DNA of 6,577 bases from SPGG2 sp964194625 (GTDB taxonomy: Bacteria > Pseudomonadota > Gammaproteobacteria > Acidiferrobacterales > SPGG2), in contig CAXMNC010000285.1 of assembly GCA_964194625.1 (NCBI GenBank), forward strand, positions 1 through 6,577, in the 5' to 3' direction. The notes under the pieces were generated by a model that did not search any database, had not been told where the DNA came from, and saw only the letters and a program-made list of their open reading frames with translations. Positions 1-5,472 of this stretch are shown here, in pieces. Each line of letters starts with the position of its first letter. The stretch's first letter is position 1. The position numbers were made by a program, and so were the translations under genes.

Positions 1-2
1 GT

Positions 3-95
3 GTCTTCATTGCTGGTTGGTTGATGCTGCGTCAGCAAAAACAGCGAGAAAGAGACATGCAAATGGCAGCAGCGGAAGATCTTAAGACTGCTTAG
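3..95 (+). CDS. C-terminal end of a probable membrane protein (5' end outside window)
   Basis: An open frame enters from the left edge and ends at TAG 93-95, giving 30 residues. It begins with a hydrophobic run (VFIAGWLML) that is followed directly by a strongly charged stretch (RQQKQRERD) and an Ala/Glu-rich tail. This is the usual look of a last transmembrane helix running into a cytoplasmic tail, as in many permeases and symporters. The family cannot be named from so little. The gene would be convergent with the flavoprotein gene (stop at 241), and a stem-loop overlaps its stop codon, which fits a gene end. A transporter beside amine-catabolic enzymes would make sense, but that is inference. 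A 30-codon open frame at an edge can also occur by chance. Confidence 0.4.
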   Translation, partial: VFIAGWLMLRQQKQRERDMQMAAAEDLKTA

Positions 96-100
96 ATCTT
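76..100. terminator. Stem-loop at the end of the left-edge gene
   Basis: AAGATC (76-81) and TAAG (83-86) pair with CTTA (91-94) and GATCTT (95-100). This gives a 10-bp stem with one bulged T (82) and an ACTG loop. It overlaps the TAG at 93-95 and lies between two convergent genes. No clear U-tract follows on either strand, so a terminator role, possibly bidirectional, is suggested by position only. The stem is AT-rich and so not very stable. Confidence 0.3.
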
Positions 101-240
101 GGCTAAAAGCTAAGGCCCAGCGCGATTTGGATTACGCACTCACGCAATATGACTGCGCCGTCGCCATTCATTGCAATAACGATCTCTTCAACGCTGGCGC
201 CTCGGTCGAAAGACCCGATACTCATAACTCTCTCACTTAT

Positions 241-2295
241 CTACAGGGTTACCCGCTCGCGGCGATACGGCACGTCGCCCGGGTCCGGCTCGTCCAGCTC
301 GCGCGCATAGCGGTGACCGCTGTAAACCGCTGCGGCAATGGTGCCCGGGGCGAGACAATCGCCGATTCGGGTCAACGTTTTGATCCCGCCGGCCTCGAGG
401 GCTTCAGGACCACTGGCGAGCTCACGGTAGAGCGCCTCGTCAGGCAAACGTGCCGTCACCAGTACCACCGATTGCACCGATTTGCCAATCGTGCGTCCAC
501 TAAAGACGCAGGCTAGGTTCGCCTCGCGTCCATCGAAGCTCGTGAGGACGTGATTGGTCACAATATCGACGTCGAGATCGATCAACTTCGCCTGGGTACG
601 GGTTTGTTCCGCCGTGTAGACACTCCAGGCACCAACCAGCGCAGCCGGGGTGACCAAGGTGACGGATAGGCCTTCGCCACAAAGCCGCTCGGCAATCGTG
701 CTACCCATATAGTAATGATCGTCATCGAAGACCAAGGTGTCGCCCTCCGGTATTCGCCCGGCGAGAATGTCATCAGGACCGAAGATCCGATCTCGGGGGC
801 CCAGATTGGCGAGAGCACTCTGGTGCCAGCGGCCGACGCCGTCGGTCCGCCATGTCGAGCCAGTGGCGAGCCCGACGTGGGGAAACCCAAAAGAGCACAC
901 GTCCGTCGCAGTCAACCGGCTTGCCCGGTAGATCTCGACCTTGACCATCTTTTGCAGTTGCTGGACACGGTAATCTCGTACTCTGATCCATTCGCTAAGA
1001 CCCGGCAGTGCCGCTTCCGCCGTAACCCGACCGCCAAGCTCGGTGGTCGCTTCCGCCAGGGTAACCGCGTAACCCCGTTCTCCCAGCGCCCGCGCCGCTT
1101 CCAGGCCCGCCGGTCCGGCCCCTACGACGAGCACGGCATCGTCCGAGCCTTTCGGTGCGATGGTTTCCGGATGCCATCTCTTTCTCCATTCCTCTCCCAT
1201 GGTCGGATTCTGGGTACAGCGAATGGGAGCGCCGAGGCCATCGCCCGCATAACAGATGTTACAGCCGATGCATTCGCGTATATCGTCCAGACGCCCTTCC
1301 TCGATCTTCTTCGGCAGGAAGGGATCGGCGATGGAGGGGCGGGCCGCACCAATGAGGTCGAGAATGCCGCGCTTCACCTGCGCCACCATGGTATCCGGTG
1401 AGGTGAAGCGCCCAACGCTGACAACCGGCTTCGTGGTCAGTGACTTGACGAAGGCGGTGCGCTCTTCCAAGGATGCTTCTTTAACGAAGCGTGAGCTTCC
1501 CATCTCATGATCGTAGTCGTGAACGGTGATGTCCCAGAGGTCGGGCAGCTCGGCTAGCAGCGAGAACATCTCCCGCCGTTCTCCATCAGGTTCGCCTTCG
1601 CCCTCGTCGGCGGCGAAGCGCACCGCCACGGCGCAAGTATCGCCCACCGCTTCCTTGGTCTCCTCAATCAGCTCGCGTACCAGGCGCACGCGATTGACAA
1701 GCGTGCCCCCGTACTCGTCGGTGCGCTGGTTGGTGAACGACGACAAAAACTGTGAAAGCAGATAGTGGTGCGTGGCGTAGACGTAGACGATATCGAATCC
1801 AGCCTCCTTCGCCCTTCTCGCTGCTGCCGAATGCCAGCGTCGCAGCTCGCGGATGTCCGCCTTGTCCATGGCCCGACCTTGCACCGGATCGTAGTTGCGG
1901 CGAAGCGGCCGGCTCTGCATCCCCAGCGGAGGCTCGCGACTCGCGATATTGCCCGCAGCTAAGCCATCGCCGCCGTGCCAGAGCTCAACGCCGACGAGCG
2001 CACCGTGGGCGTGCACCTGCTCGACCATGAGTGCATGCGCCTTAATGTCTTCCGCATCCCAGAGCGTCGCAGTAGGCGAAGGCGAGTCGTCGGAACTCGG
2101 GTGGATGGAGCAGTACTCGGTATTGACCACACCCCAGCCACCTTCGGCCTTGACGCCACGCATCGCCGCCAGGGTTTGCGGAAGTACATAGCCCATACCG
2201 GTGCAATGGGGCACCTGATAGAACCTATTCTTGGCGGTCACCGGGCCGATCTGCACCGGCTCGAAGAGGATGTCGTAACGGGGGTCACGCGGCAT
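241..2295 (-). CDS. Trimethylamine/dimethylamine/histamine dehydrogenase-family iron-sulfur flavoprotein
   Basis: A 684-residue amine-oxidising flavoprotein. Family members cleave a C-N bond oxidatively and pass electrons through FMN and [4Fe-4S] to ETF. Numbering is from ATG 2295. An Old-Yellow-Enzyme-type barrel (about 1-340) opens with DPRYDILFEPVQIGP. It carries the Cys that forms 6-S-cysteinyl-FMN (C31, in QVPHC), Y61, the Y173/H176 pair and the FMN-contacting R226. Cluster ligands are C342, C345, C348 and C360. A nucleotide-binding domain has GAGPAG at 392-397, and a second Rossmann-like segment follows at about 522-550. The C-terminus is roughly 20 residues shorter than Methylophilus TMADH. 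The frame extends to a TTG at 2355, but homology begins at ATG 2295, preceded 8 nt upstream by AGAGAG. Of the substrate-binding aromatic bowl only Y61 remains; the equivalents of W264 and W355 are absent, with D352 at the latter. The family assignment is secure; the substrate is not. Confidence 0.93.
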   Translation of the reverse strand: MPRDPRYDILFEPVQIGPVTAKNRFYQVPHCTGMGYVLPQTLAAMRGVKAEGGWGVVNTEYCSIHPSSDDSPSPTATLWDAEDIKAHALMVEQVHAHGALVGVELWHGGDGLAAGNIASREPPLGMQSRPLRRNYDPVQGRAMDKADIRELRRWHSAAARRAKEAGFDIVYVYATHHYLLSQFLSSFTNQRTDEYGGTLVNRVRLVRELIEETKEAVGDTCAVAVRFAADEGEGEPDGERREMFSLLAELPDLWDITVHDYDHEMGSSRFVKEASLEERTAFVKSLTTKPVVSVGRFTSPDTMVAQVKRGILDLIGAARPSIADPFLPKKIEEGRLDDIRECIGCNICYAGDGLGAPIRCTQNPTMGEEWRKRWHPETIAPKGSDDAVLVVGAGPAGLEAARALGERGYAVTLAEATTELGGRVTAEAALPGLSEWIRVRDYRVQQLQKMVKVEIYRASRLTATDVCSFGFPHVGLATGSTWRTDGVGRWHQSALANLGPRDRIFGPDDILAGRIPEGDTLVFDDDHYYMGSTIAERLCGEGLSVTLVTPAALVGAWSVYTAEQTRTQAKLIDLDVDIVTNHVLTSFDGREANLACVFSGRTIGKSVQSVVLVTARLPDEALYRELASGPEALEAGGIKTLTRIGDCLAPGTIAAAVYSGHRYARELDEPDPGDVPYRRERVTL

Positions 2296-2370
2296 GGTGG
2301 TGTCTCTCTGGTTTGGTTGAAGTGGCTGCGGGATACTTTTTTCGTAAGCGCTCAATAAACGACAGGTTGA

Positions 2371-2384
2371 TTACTAGATAGTAA
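2371..2384. promoter_or_regulatory. Palindrome TTACTA-GA-TAGTAA, candidate operator of the flavoprotein gene
   Basis: Two perfect 6-bp half-sites are separated by 2 bp, 76-89 bp upstream of the flavoprotein ATG at 2295. The size and symmetry fit a site for a dimeric helix-turn-helix repressor or activator. No regulator gene is in the window. An 8-base copy of the left side (GATTACTA, 2369-2376) recurs at 6423-6430 upstream of the guanidino-hydrolase gene, but without the second half-site. Confidence 0.35.
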
Positions 2385-2472
2385 CGCCGTTGAGCTTTTC
2401 CCGGCCGCCTCAGTGTGGTGTTGCGAGCCGCTTTCAGTCGCTCAACAAATTACAATCTCCCGCATGCCAGCA

Positions 2473-2514
2473 GATCAAAACTGGGTCAGCTTCTTTGAAA
2501 CCGAAGTTTTGATC
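2473..2514. repeat. 10-bp perfect inverted repeat GATCAAAACT / AGTTTTGATC
   Basis: The arms at 2473-2482 and 2505-2514 are perfect complements around a 22-nt spacer. The spacer contains GGTCAGC, a heptamer also found upstream of the aminotransferase and guanidino-hydrolase genes. There is no T-run beside it on either strand, and it is about 170 bp past the methyltransferase stop, so a simple terminator is unlikely. It could be an operator, an RNA hairpin or a remnant of a small repeat element. Confidence 0.45.
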
Positions 2515-2619
2515 AACTCGGCTTTGAATACGGCTGATGATAGAATTATTCTCCGCTAGCGTCACTTCCAGCTCGGTGCATCCCTATCCGGAGACCACTC
2601 GCGCGCTGATCGATTTCTT

Positions 2620-2689
2620 GCTAGCCCACACTCGGTTCTAGATGCTTAACCCTCACGCAGGTGGTGGACCGAAAGCTCCAAGGGCTAGC
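2620..2689. repeat. Nested inverted repeat spanning the methyltransferase stop codon
   Basis: The outer arms GCTAGCCC (2620-2627) and GGGCTAGC (2682-2689) are perfect 8-bp complements. Inside them TCGGTTC (2632-2638) pairs with GGACCGA (2666-2672), using one G-T wobble in plus-strand RNA. The right outer arm covers the TAG of the methyltransferase gene. The position suits a 3'-end structure for that transcript, but no U-tract follows. The loop is large, so stability is uncertain. Confidence 0.3.
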
Positions 2690-3485
2690 TTAGGGTTTGG
2701 GCTGGCTTGAAACCCCGATAGCGCCCTGGGCGCATCTCGCCCTTGTCCAGCACGATCACCATGGCCCGCCAGTTCGCAACAAAGTGCTCCTGTTGGTCCC
2801 TTCCGAGCAGCTCGATCATCTGTGCCTTCAATGGACCCTTCATGCGTTCGTGCTCGTCACGACAACAGTCGCGATACCACCGCCAGGCATCCTCGAGCTC
2901 GACATCGACGAAGCCGACGTCTTTCAGCAGTTGACCATGGTTCTCTAGCGTGTCCATGGCATAGGTGAGTCCCTCGAGCTCAAACCAATAGTGCATGTCG
3001 TCACTGTAGGGCCCTTCGTTTTTCATCCAGTCATAGCAGGCCAAAACCCCGCCTGGCTTCAGGACGCGATAGACCTCCTGGAACATGCCACGCTTGTTCT
3101 CGATCTGGGTGAAGGCGCCACAACTGAAAACCACGTCTATTGCAGCATCGTCCATCTGGATGGTGGGCCCGGGCGTAACCTGACGGAACTCGATGCGATC
3201 GATCAGCCCCGCCTCCCGCGCATAGCCCTCGGCACGGCGAATTAGCGGTGCTTCCAGATCGAGGCCGATCACCCGCGCGCCCAGTTCTCCCGCCAACACC
3301 AAGGCGGGACCGCCGATGCCCGATCCGATGTCAAGCACCAGCTTGTCCCGCAGATTGAGGCCTTGCACCGCCTGCTTGACGTTCTCTGGCCCGCCCGGGG
3401 TCATGTAGCCCTTGCCCCAGATCAGCTCCAGCATATCCACCACGGCGTCGTGATACTCGTCCTGGTGCTCGCCCTGCTCGCCCAC
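2685..3485 (-). CDS. SAM-dependent N-methyltransferase, phosphoethanolamine methyltransferase-like
   Basis: A class-I (Rossmann) methyltransferase of 266 residues from GTG 3485, or 268 from ATG 3491; numbering uses the ATG. SAM-binding motif I is VLDIGSGIGG (52-61), the acidic ribose contact is in GLDLE (76-80), and RVLKPGG (142-148) is the usual later strand and turn. The layout follows the small phosphoethanolamine N-methyltransferases (PMT, Plasmodium type). WGKGYMTPGG (25-34) matches their FGEGY-x-SSGG segment, and a WRAM...GYFK-like region occurs near the C-terminus. Y13 aligns with catalytic Y19 of PfPMT. However, the segment equivalent to SRDAILH reads SCGAFTQ, so D128 and H132 are replaced by G125 and Q129. 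It is probably an N-methyltransferase for a different small amine. GGAGG touches the ATG with no spacer but lies 6 nt before GTG codon 3, so GTG is the preferred start. It is divergent from the aminotransferase gene. Confidence 0.88.
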   Translation of the reverse strand: MGEQGEHQDEYHDAVVDMLELIWGKGYMTPGGPENVKQAVQGLNLRDKLVLDIGSGIGGPALVLAGELGARVIGLDLEAPLIRRAEGYAREAGLIDRIEFRQVTPGPTIQMDDAAIDVVFSCGAFTQIENKRGMFQEVYRVLKPGGVLACYDWMKNEGPYSDDMHYWFELEGLTYAMDTLENHGQLLKDVGFVDVELEDAWRWYRDCCRDEHERMKGPLKAQMIELLGRDQQEHFVANWRAMVIVLDKGEMRPGRYRGFKPAQTLS

Positions 3486-3638
3486 GATCATCCTCCGCGT
3501 TTAAGCCTGTATGCTTCCCCTAGTTAGCGGAACGCTGCATGCAATCGCCAACGCTTAAGAATCACCGCCCGGATACTGCGTCGAGATATCGCGTGGTCCC
3601 GAGTCTTGTTCGCTCTTTATTGAAATGCAATGCCGCGA

Positions 3639-3668
3639 AACCTAGACCGTAAAAGGTGATCTTGTCAA
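3639..3668 (-). promoter_or_regulatory. Candidate sigma-70-type promoter for the methyltransferase gene
   Basis: On the minus strand there is a perfect TTGACA (plus-strand 3663-3668). It is followed after 18 bp by TAGGTT (plus-strand 3639-3644), a poor -10 that matches three of six consensus positions. Transcription would start near 3632, leaving a leader of about 140 nt. The strong -35 with a weak -10 and 18-bp spacing could mean activator dependence, but this rests on the motif alone. Confidence 0.3.
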
Positions 3669-3813
3669 TTCATTCTCGCGGTGTTTTCGCTGTTTGTGCA
3701 GAAAGAAAAAACTGCGCCCGGGAGCCCGACGATGGTGACAACATAACTGAGCGCTTCGAGCCATTCCATAAACGTCATGACGCACACCCTAGCGTCTTCG
3801 CCAGCCGATAAGG

Positions 3814-3975
3814 CCAGCTGACTGGTTTAAGTCCCTTAATCGTGTTCGCGAGTTTTCGGGGCTCTTCGGCGAAGTTAACGAAAAGAGTGTACACCTGCCC
3901 GACAGCAGTTTTTTCCAAGTATTTGACGGCGTGATTTCACGACTGTGTGCCAAAGAGTTACAATCGGTCAGCTGG
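3814..3975. promoter_or_regulatory. Widely spaced 9-bp inverted repeat CCAGCTGAC / GTCAGCTGG
   Basis: CCAGCTGAC (3814-3822) and GTCAGCTGG (3967-3975) are exact complements 144 bp apart. The right copy sits at the predicted transcription start of the aminotransferase gene. It overlaps ATCGGTCAGC (3963-3972), which recurs upstream of the guanidino-hydrolase. Paired distant sites could serve a looping regulator. A 9-bp match within 545 bp has a modest chance of arising randomly. Confidence 0.25.
3936..3964 (+). promoter_or_regulatory. Candidate sigma-70-type promoter for the aminotransferase gene
   Basis: TTCACG (3936-3941, four of six matches to the -35 consensus) is followed after 17 bp by TACAAT (3959-3964, five of six matches to the -10 consensus). 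The start would fall near 3971, giving a leader of about 60 nt that contains GGAGG and the hairpin at 3999-4025. ATCGGTCAGC (3963-3972) overlaps the -10 and start point, where a repressor site would be expected. Confidence 0.4.
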
Positions 3976-3993
3976 AACTCTTCACACTATCTC

Positions 3994-4031
3994 GGAGGTA
4001 GGCGGCCTTCACATTCGTACGCCTAAACAAG
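3994..4031 (+). promoter_or_regulatory. Hairpin-bridged ribosome-binding site of the aminotransferase gene
   Basis: GGAGG at 3994-3998 is a full Shine-Dalgarno core but lies 33 nt before ATG 4032, too far to work linearly. The bases between form TAGGCG (3999-4004), a 15-nt loop, and CGCCTA (4020-4025), a perfect 6-bp stem beginning directly after GGAGG. With the stem folded, only AACAAG (6 nt) separates GGAGG from the ATG, which is normal spacing. An in-frame TAG at 3999-4001, with no start codon after it, excludes an upstream alternative start. Similar bridging is known for phage T4 gene 38. Confidence 0.5.
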
Positions 4032-5459
4032 ATGAGCCGTGACAATTACACACAGACGATCCGCAGTTATGACAATAACTATTTCCTGCACCCTTGGGAA
4101 GATCTCTCCACGTTCGGTCACCAGAACCGCACGGTCATTTGCCGTGCCGAAGGAATTTACCTGTACGATTCCAAAGGCCGAGAGCTGATCGACGGCCCTG
4201 GCGGTATGTGGTGCGTGCAGATCGGACATGGCAGGGTCGAAATGGCCGAAGCCATCGCCGAACAAGCGACGAAAATGACTTACACCTCACCTTGGGGTCT
4301 TGCGAACGAACCTGCGGCGCTGCTCGCAAAAAAAATAGCGGACTTGGCACCTGGCGACCTTAAGCACGTCTTCTTCACGACAGGCGGTTCAACGGCGGTC
4401 GATTCCGCCGTGCGGTTTGTGCATTTCTACAACAATATCCTAGGCCGTCCAGAAAAGAAGCTCATCATCTCGCGGCAAAAGGCCTATCACGGCAGCACCT
4501 ATATTGCGGCCTCCTGTTCAGGTAAGGAGCGCGATCGCAGTTTTTTCGATATCAGCGATATGGTGCACTTCGTGCCAGCACCGAATCCCTACTGGCGACC
4601 CGAGGGCATGAGCATAGAGGCCTTCTGCGATGCCAAGGTCAAGGATCTAGAGGACAAGATCCTCGAGCTCGGGTCGGAAAGGGTTGGGGCCTTCATCGCG
4701 GAACCCATTCTCGCATCCGGCGGCGTGATCGTGCCTCCGGAAGGCTACCAAAAGCGCTGCCTTGAGGTGTGCCGAGAGTACGATGTTCTTTATATCTCAG
4801 ACGAGGTCGTGACCGCGTTTGGGAGGCTCGGGCATTGGTTCGCCTCGAAGGATGTTTTCGAATTTGAACCGGACATCATCACCTGCGCCAAAGGCATTAC
4901 GTCGGGCTACGTTCCGCTTGGCGCAGTGCTTATTTCCGACCGGACCTTTTCCCAGGTGATGAGTAAAGTCGGTGGCGCGACACTGTTTTCAAACGGCTTC
5001 ACGTTCGGCGGGCATCCGGTGGCCTGCGCTGCAGCGCTTAAAAACATCGAGATTATTGAACGTGAAGGGATCCTGGAACACGTGCGCGAGATAGCGCCAC
5101 ACTTTCAAGACCGATTGCAGGAATTGCGCAACATACCCATTGTTGGTGATGTGCGAGGGATGGGCTTGATGGGATGTGTTGAATCGGTCGTCGATAGCGG
5201 CCAGGACGATGCGCTGGCGCTGGACAAGGAAATGGGCGCGCGCATCGATGAGCATTGCCAGCGACTCGGCCTCATCGTGCGACCATTGATCAACATGAAT
5301 GTGTTTTCGCCGCCGCTTATCATCACGCATGAGCAGATCGACGACATGGTGGATCGCTTGCGAAAAGGCATTAGCAACGCCTGGGATGACGTTCGTCGGC
5401 AACCATCGGGAGCCTCTCAGAAAAGAACGCTAGCCACAGGTGGTCCGTCTCCCACCTAG
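4032..5459 (+). CDS. Class-III PLP-dependent aminotransferase (omega-amine/polyamine:pyruvate type)
   Basis: A full-length fold-type I aminotransferase of 475 residues, closest in pattern to putrescine/polyamine-pyruvate and omega-amino-acid-pyruvate transaminases. PLP is held as a Schiff base by K287 (CAKGITSGY). D257 (ISDEVV) would contact the pyridine nitrogen, GGST (118-121) the phosphate, and Y152 (AYHGS) would stack on the ring. FIAEP has E224, and GFTFGGHP (322-329) supplies the phosphate contact from the partner subunit. R417 (IVRP) aligns with the arginine that binds the substrate carboxylate in omega-transaminases. The N-terminal LHPWEDLSTFG and GGMWCVQIGHG segments line the substrate pocket in this family. 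After residue 455 a hydrophilic tail of about 20 residues extends past the usual end. The family also contains AGXT2-type enzymes, whose animal member transaminates dimethylarginine. The exact amine donor is unknown. Translation start is supported by the hairpin-bridged GGAGG. Confidence 0.92.
   Translation: MSRDNYTQTIRSYDNNYFLHPWEDLSTFGHQNRTVICRAEGIYLYDSKGRELIDGPGGMWCVQIGHGRVEMAEAIAEQATKMTYTSPWGLANEPAALLAKKIADLAPGDLKHVFFTTGGSTAVDSAVRFVHFYNNILGRPEKKLIISRQKAYHGSTYIAASCSGKERDRSFFDISDMVHFVPAPNPYWRPEGMSIEAFCDAKVKDLEDKILELGSERVGAFIAEPILASGGVIVPPEGYQKRCLEVCREYDVLYISDEVVTAFGRLGHWFASKDVFEFEPDIITCAKGITSGYVPLGAVLISDRTFSQVMSKVGGATLFSNGFTFGGHPVACAAALKNIEIIEREGILEHVREIAPHFQDRLQELRNIPIVGDVRGMGLMGCVESVVDSGQDDALALDKEMGARIDEHCQRLGLIVRPLINMNVFSPPLIITHEQIDDMVDRLRKGISNAWDDVRRQPSGASQKRTLATGGPSPT
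5438..5457. terminator. Hairpin at the convergent gene ends
   Basis: AGGTGG (5438-5443) and CCACCT (5452-5457) form a perfect 6-bp stem with an 8-nt loop, ending in the first base of the aminotransferase stop codon. Only 13 bp separate the two convergent stops, so no room exists for separate terminators. The hairpin reads the same from both sides, but neither side has a U-tract. A bidirectional terminator role is a guess from position. Confidence 0.25.
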
Positions 5460-5472
5460 GGTGATCGCCGCA

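Larger units (their letters stand above)
2296..2684. other. 389-bp non-coding region between flavoprotein and methyltransferase genes
   Basis: This region is upstream of the flavoprotein start and downstream of the methyltransferase stop; both genes are on the minus strand. The gap is long for an operon, so the flavoprotein probably has its own promoter, although I see no convincing -35/-10 pair. It holds a TTACTA dyad (2371-2384), a 10-bp inverted repeat (2473-2514) and a nested inverted repeat reaching the methyltransferase stop (2620-2689). Two plus-strand micro-ORFs also occur, 2464-2559 (31 codons) and 2537-2641 (34 codons). Neither has a recognisable ribosome-binding site or family. Confidence 0.6.
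3486..4031. other. Divergent intergenic region (about 545 bp) between methyltransferase and aminotransferase genes
   Basis: No convincing gene is present. The region is visibly more AT-rich than the flanking genes. It carries outward-facing promoter candidates for both neighbours, a widely spaced 9-bp inverted repeat (3814-3975) and the structured leader of the aminotransferase. The right-hand side holds homopolymer-rich stretches (GAAAGAAAAAAC near 3703, CAGTTTTTTCC near 3906). The length suggests dual promoter control, perhaps with a regulator bound between. Confidence 0.6.

Noticed and set aside
127..516. 129-codon plus-strand open frame
   Set aside because: From 241 on it runs antisense to the conserved C-terminal domain of the flavoprotein; it has no ribosome-binding site or recognisable domain.
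715..1401. 228-codon plus-strand open frame
   Set aside because: Mirror of the flavoprotein nucleotide-binding and cluster domains in high-GC DNA. The product is Arg/Pro-rich without a family pattern.
2296..2355. N-terminal extension of the flavoprotein to a TTG start
   Set aside because: The 20 extra residues do not resemble the family, whose N-terminus matches from ATG 2295. The TTG has no Shine-Dalgarno and would place the start close to the operator-like dyad.
2473..2514. Insertion-sequence end
   Set aside because: The 10-bp arms are close together, with no transposase, target duplication or second copy in the window.
3690..3715. GCAG-AAAGAAAAAA-CTGC as a terminator or operator
   Set aside because: The arms are only 4 bp and the loop is a purine run; too weak to claim.
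4989..5402. 137-codon minus-strand open frame
   Set aside because: Antisense to the conserved C-terminal half of the aminotransferase, with no supporting start signal.
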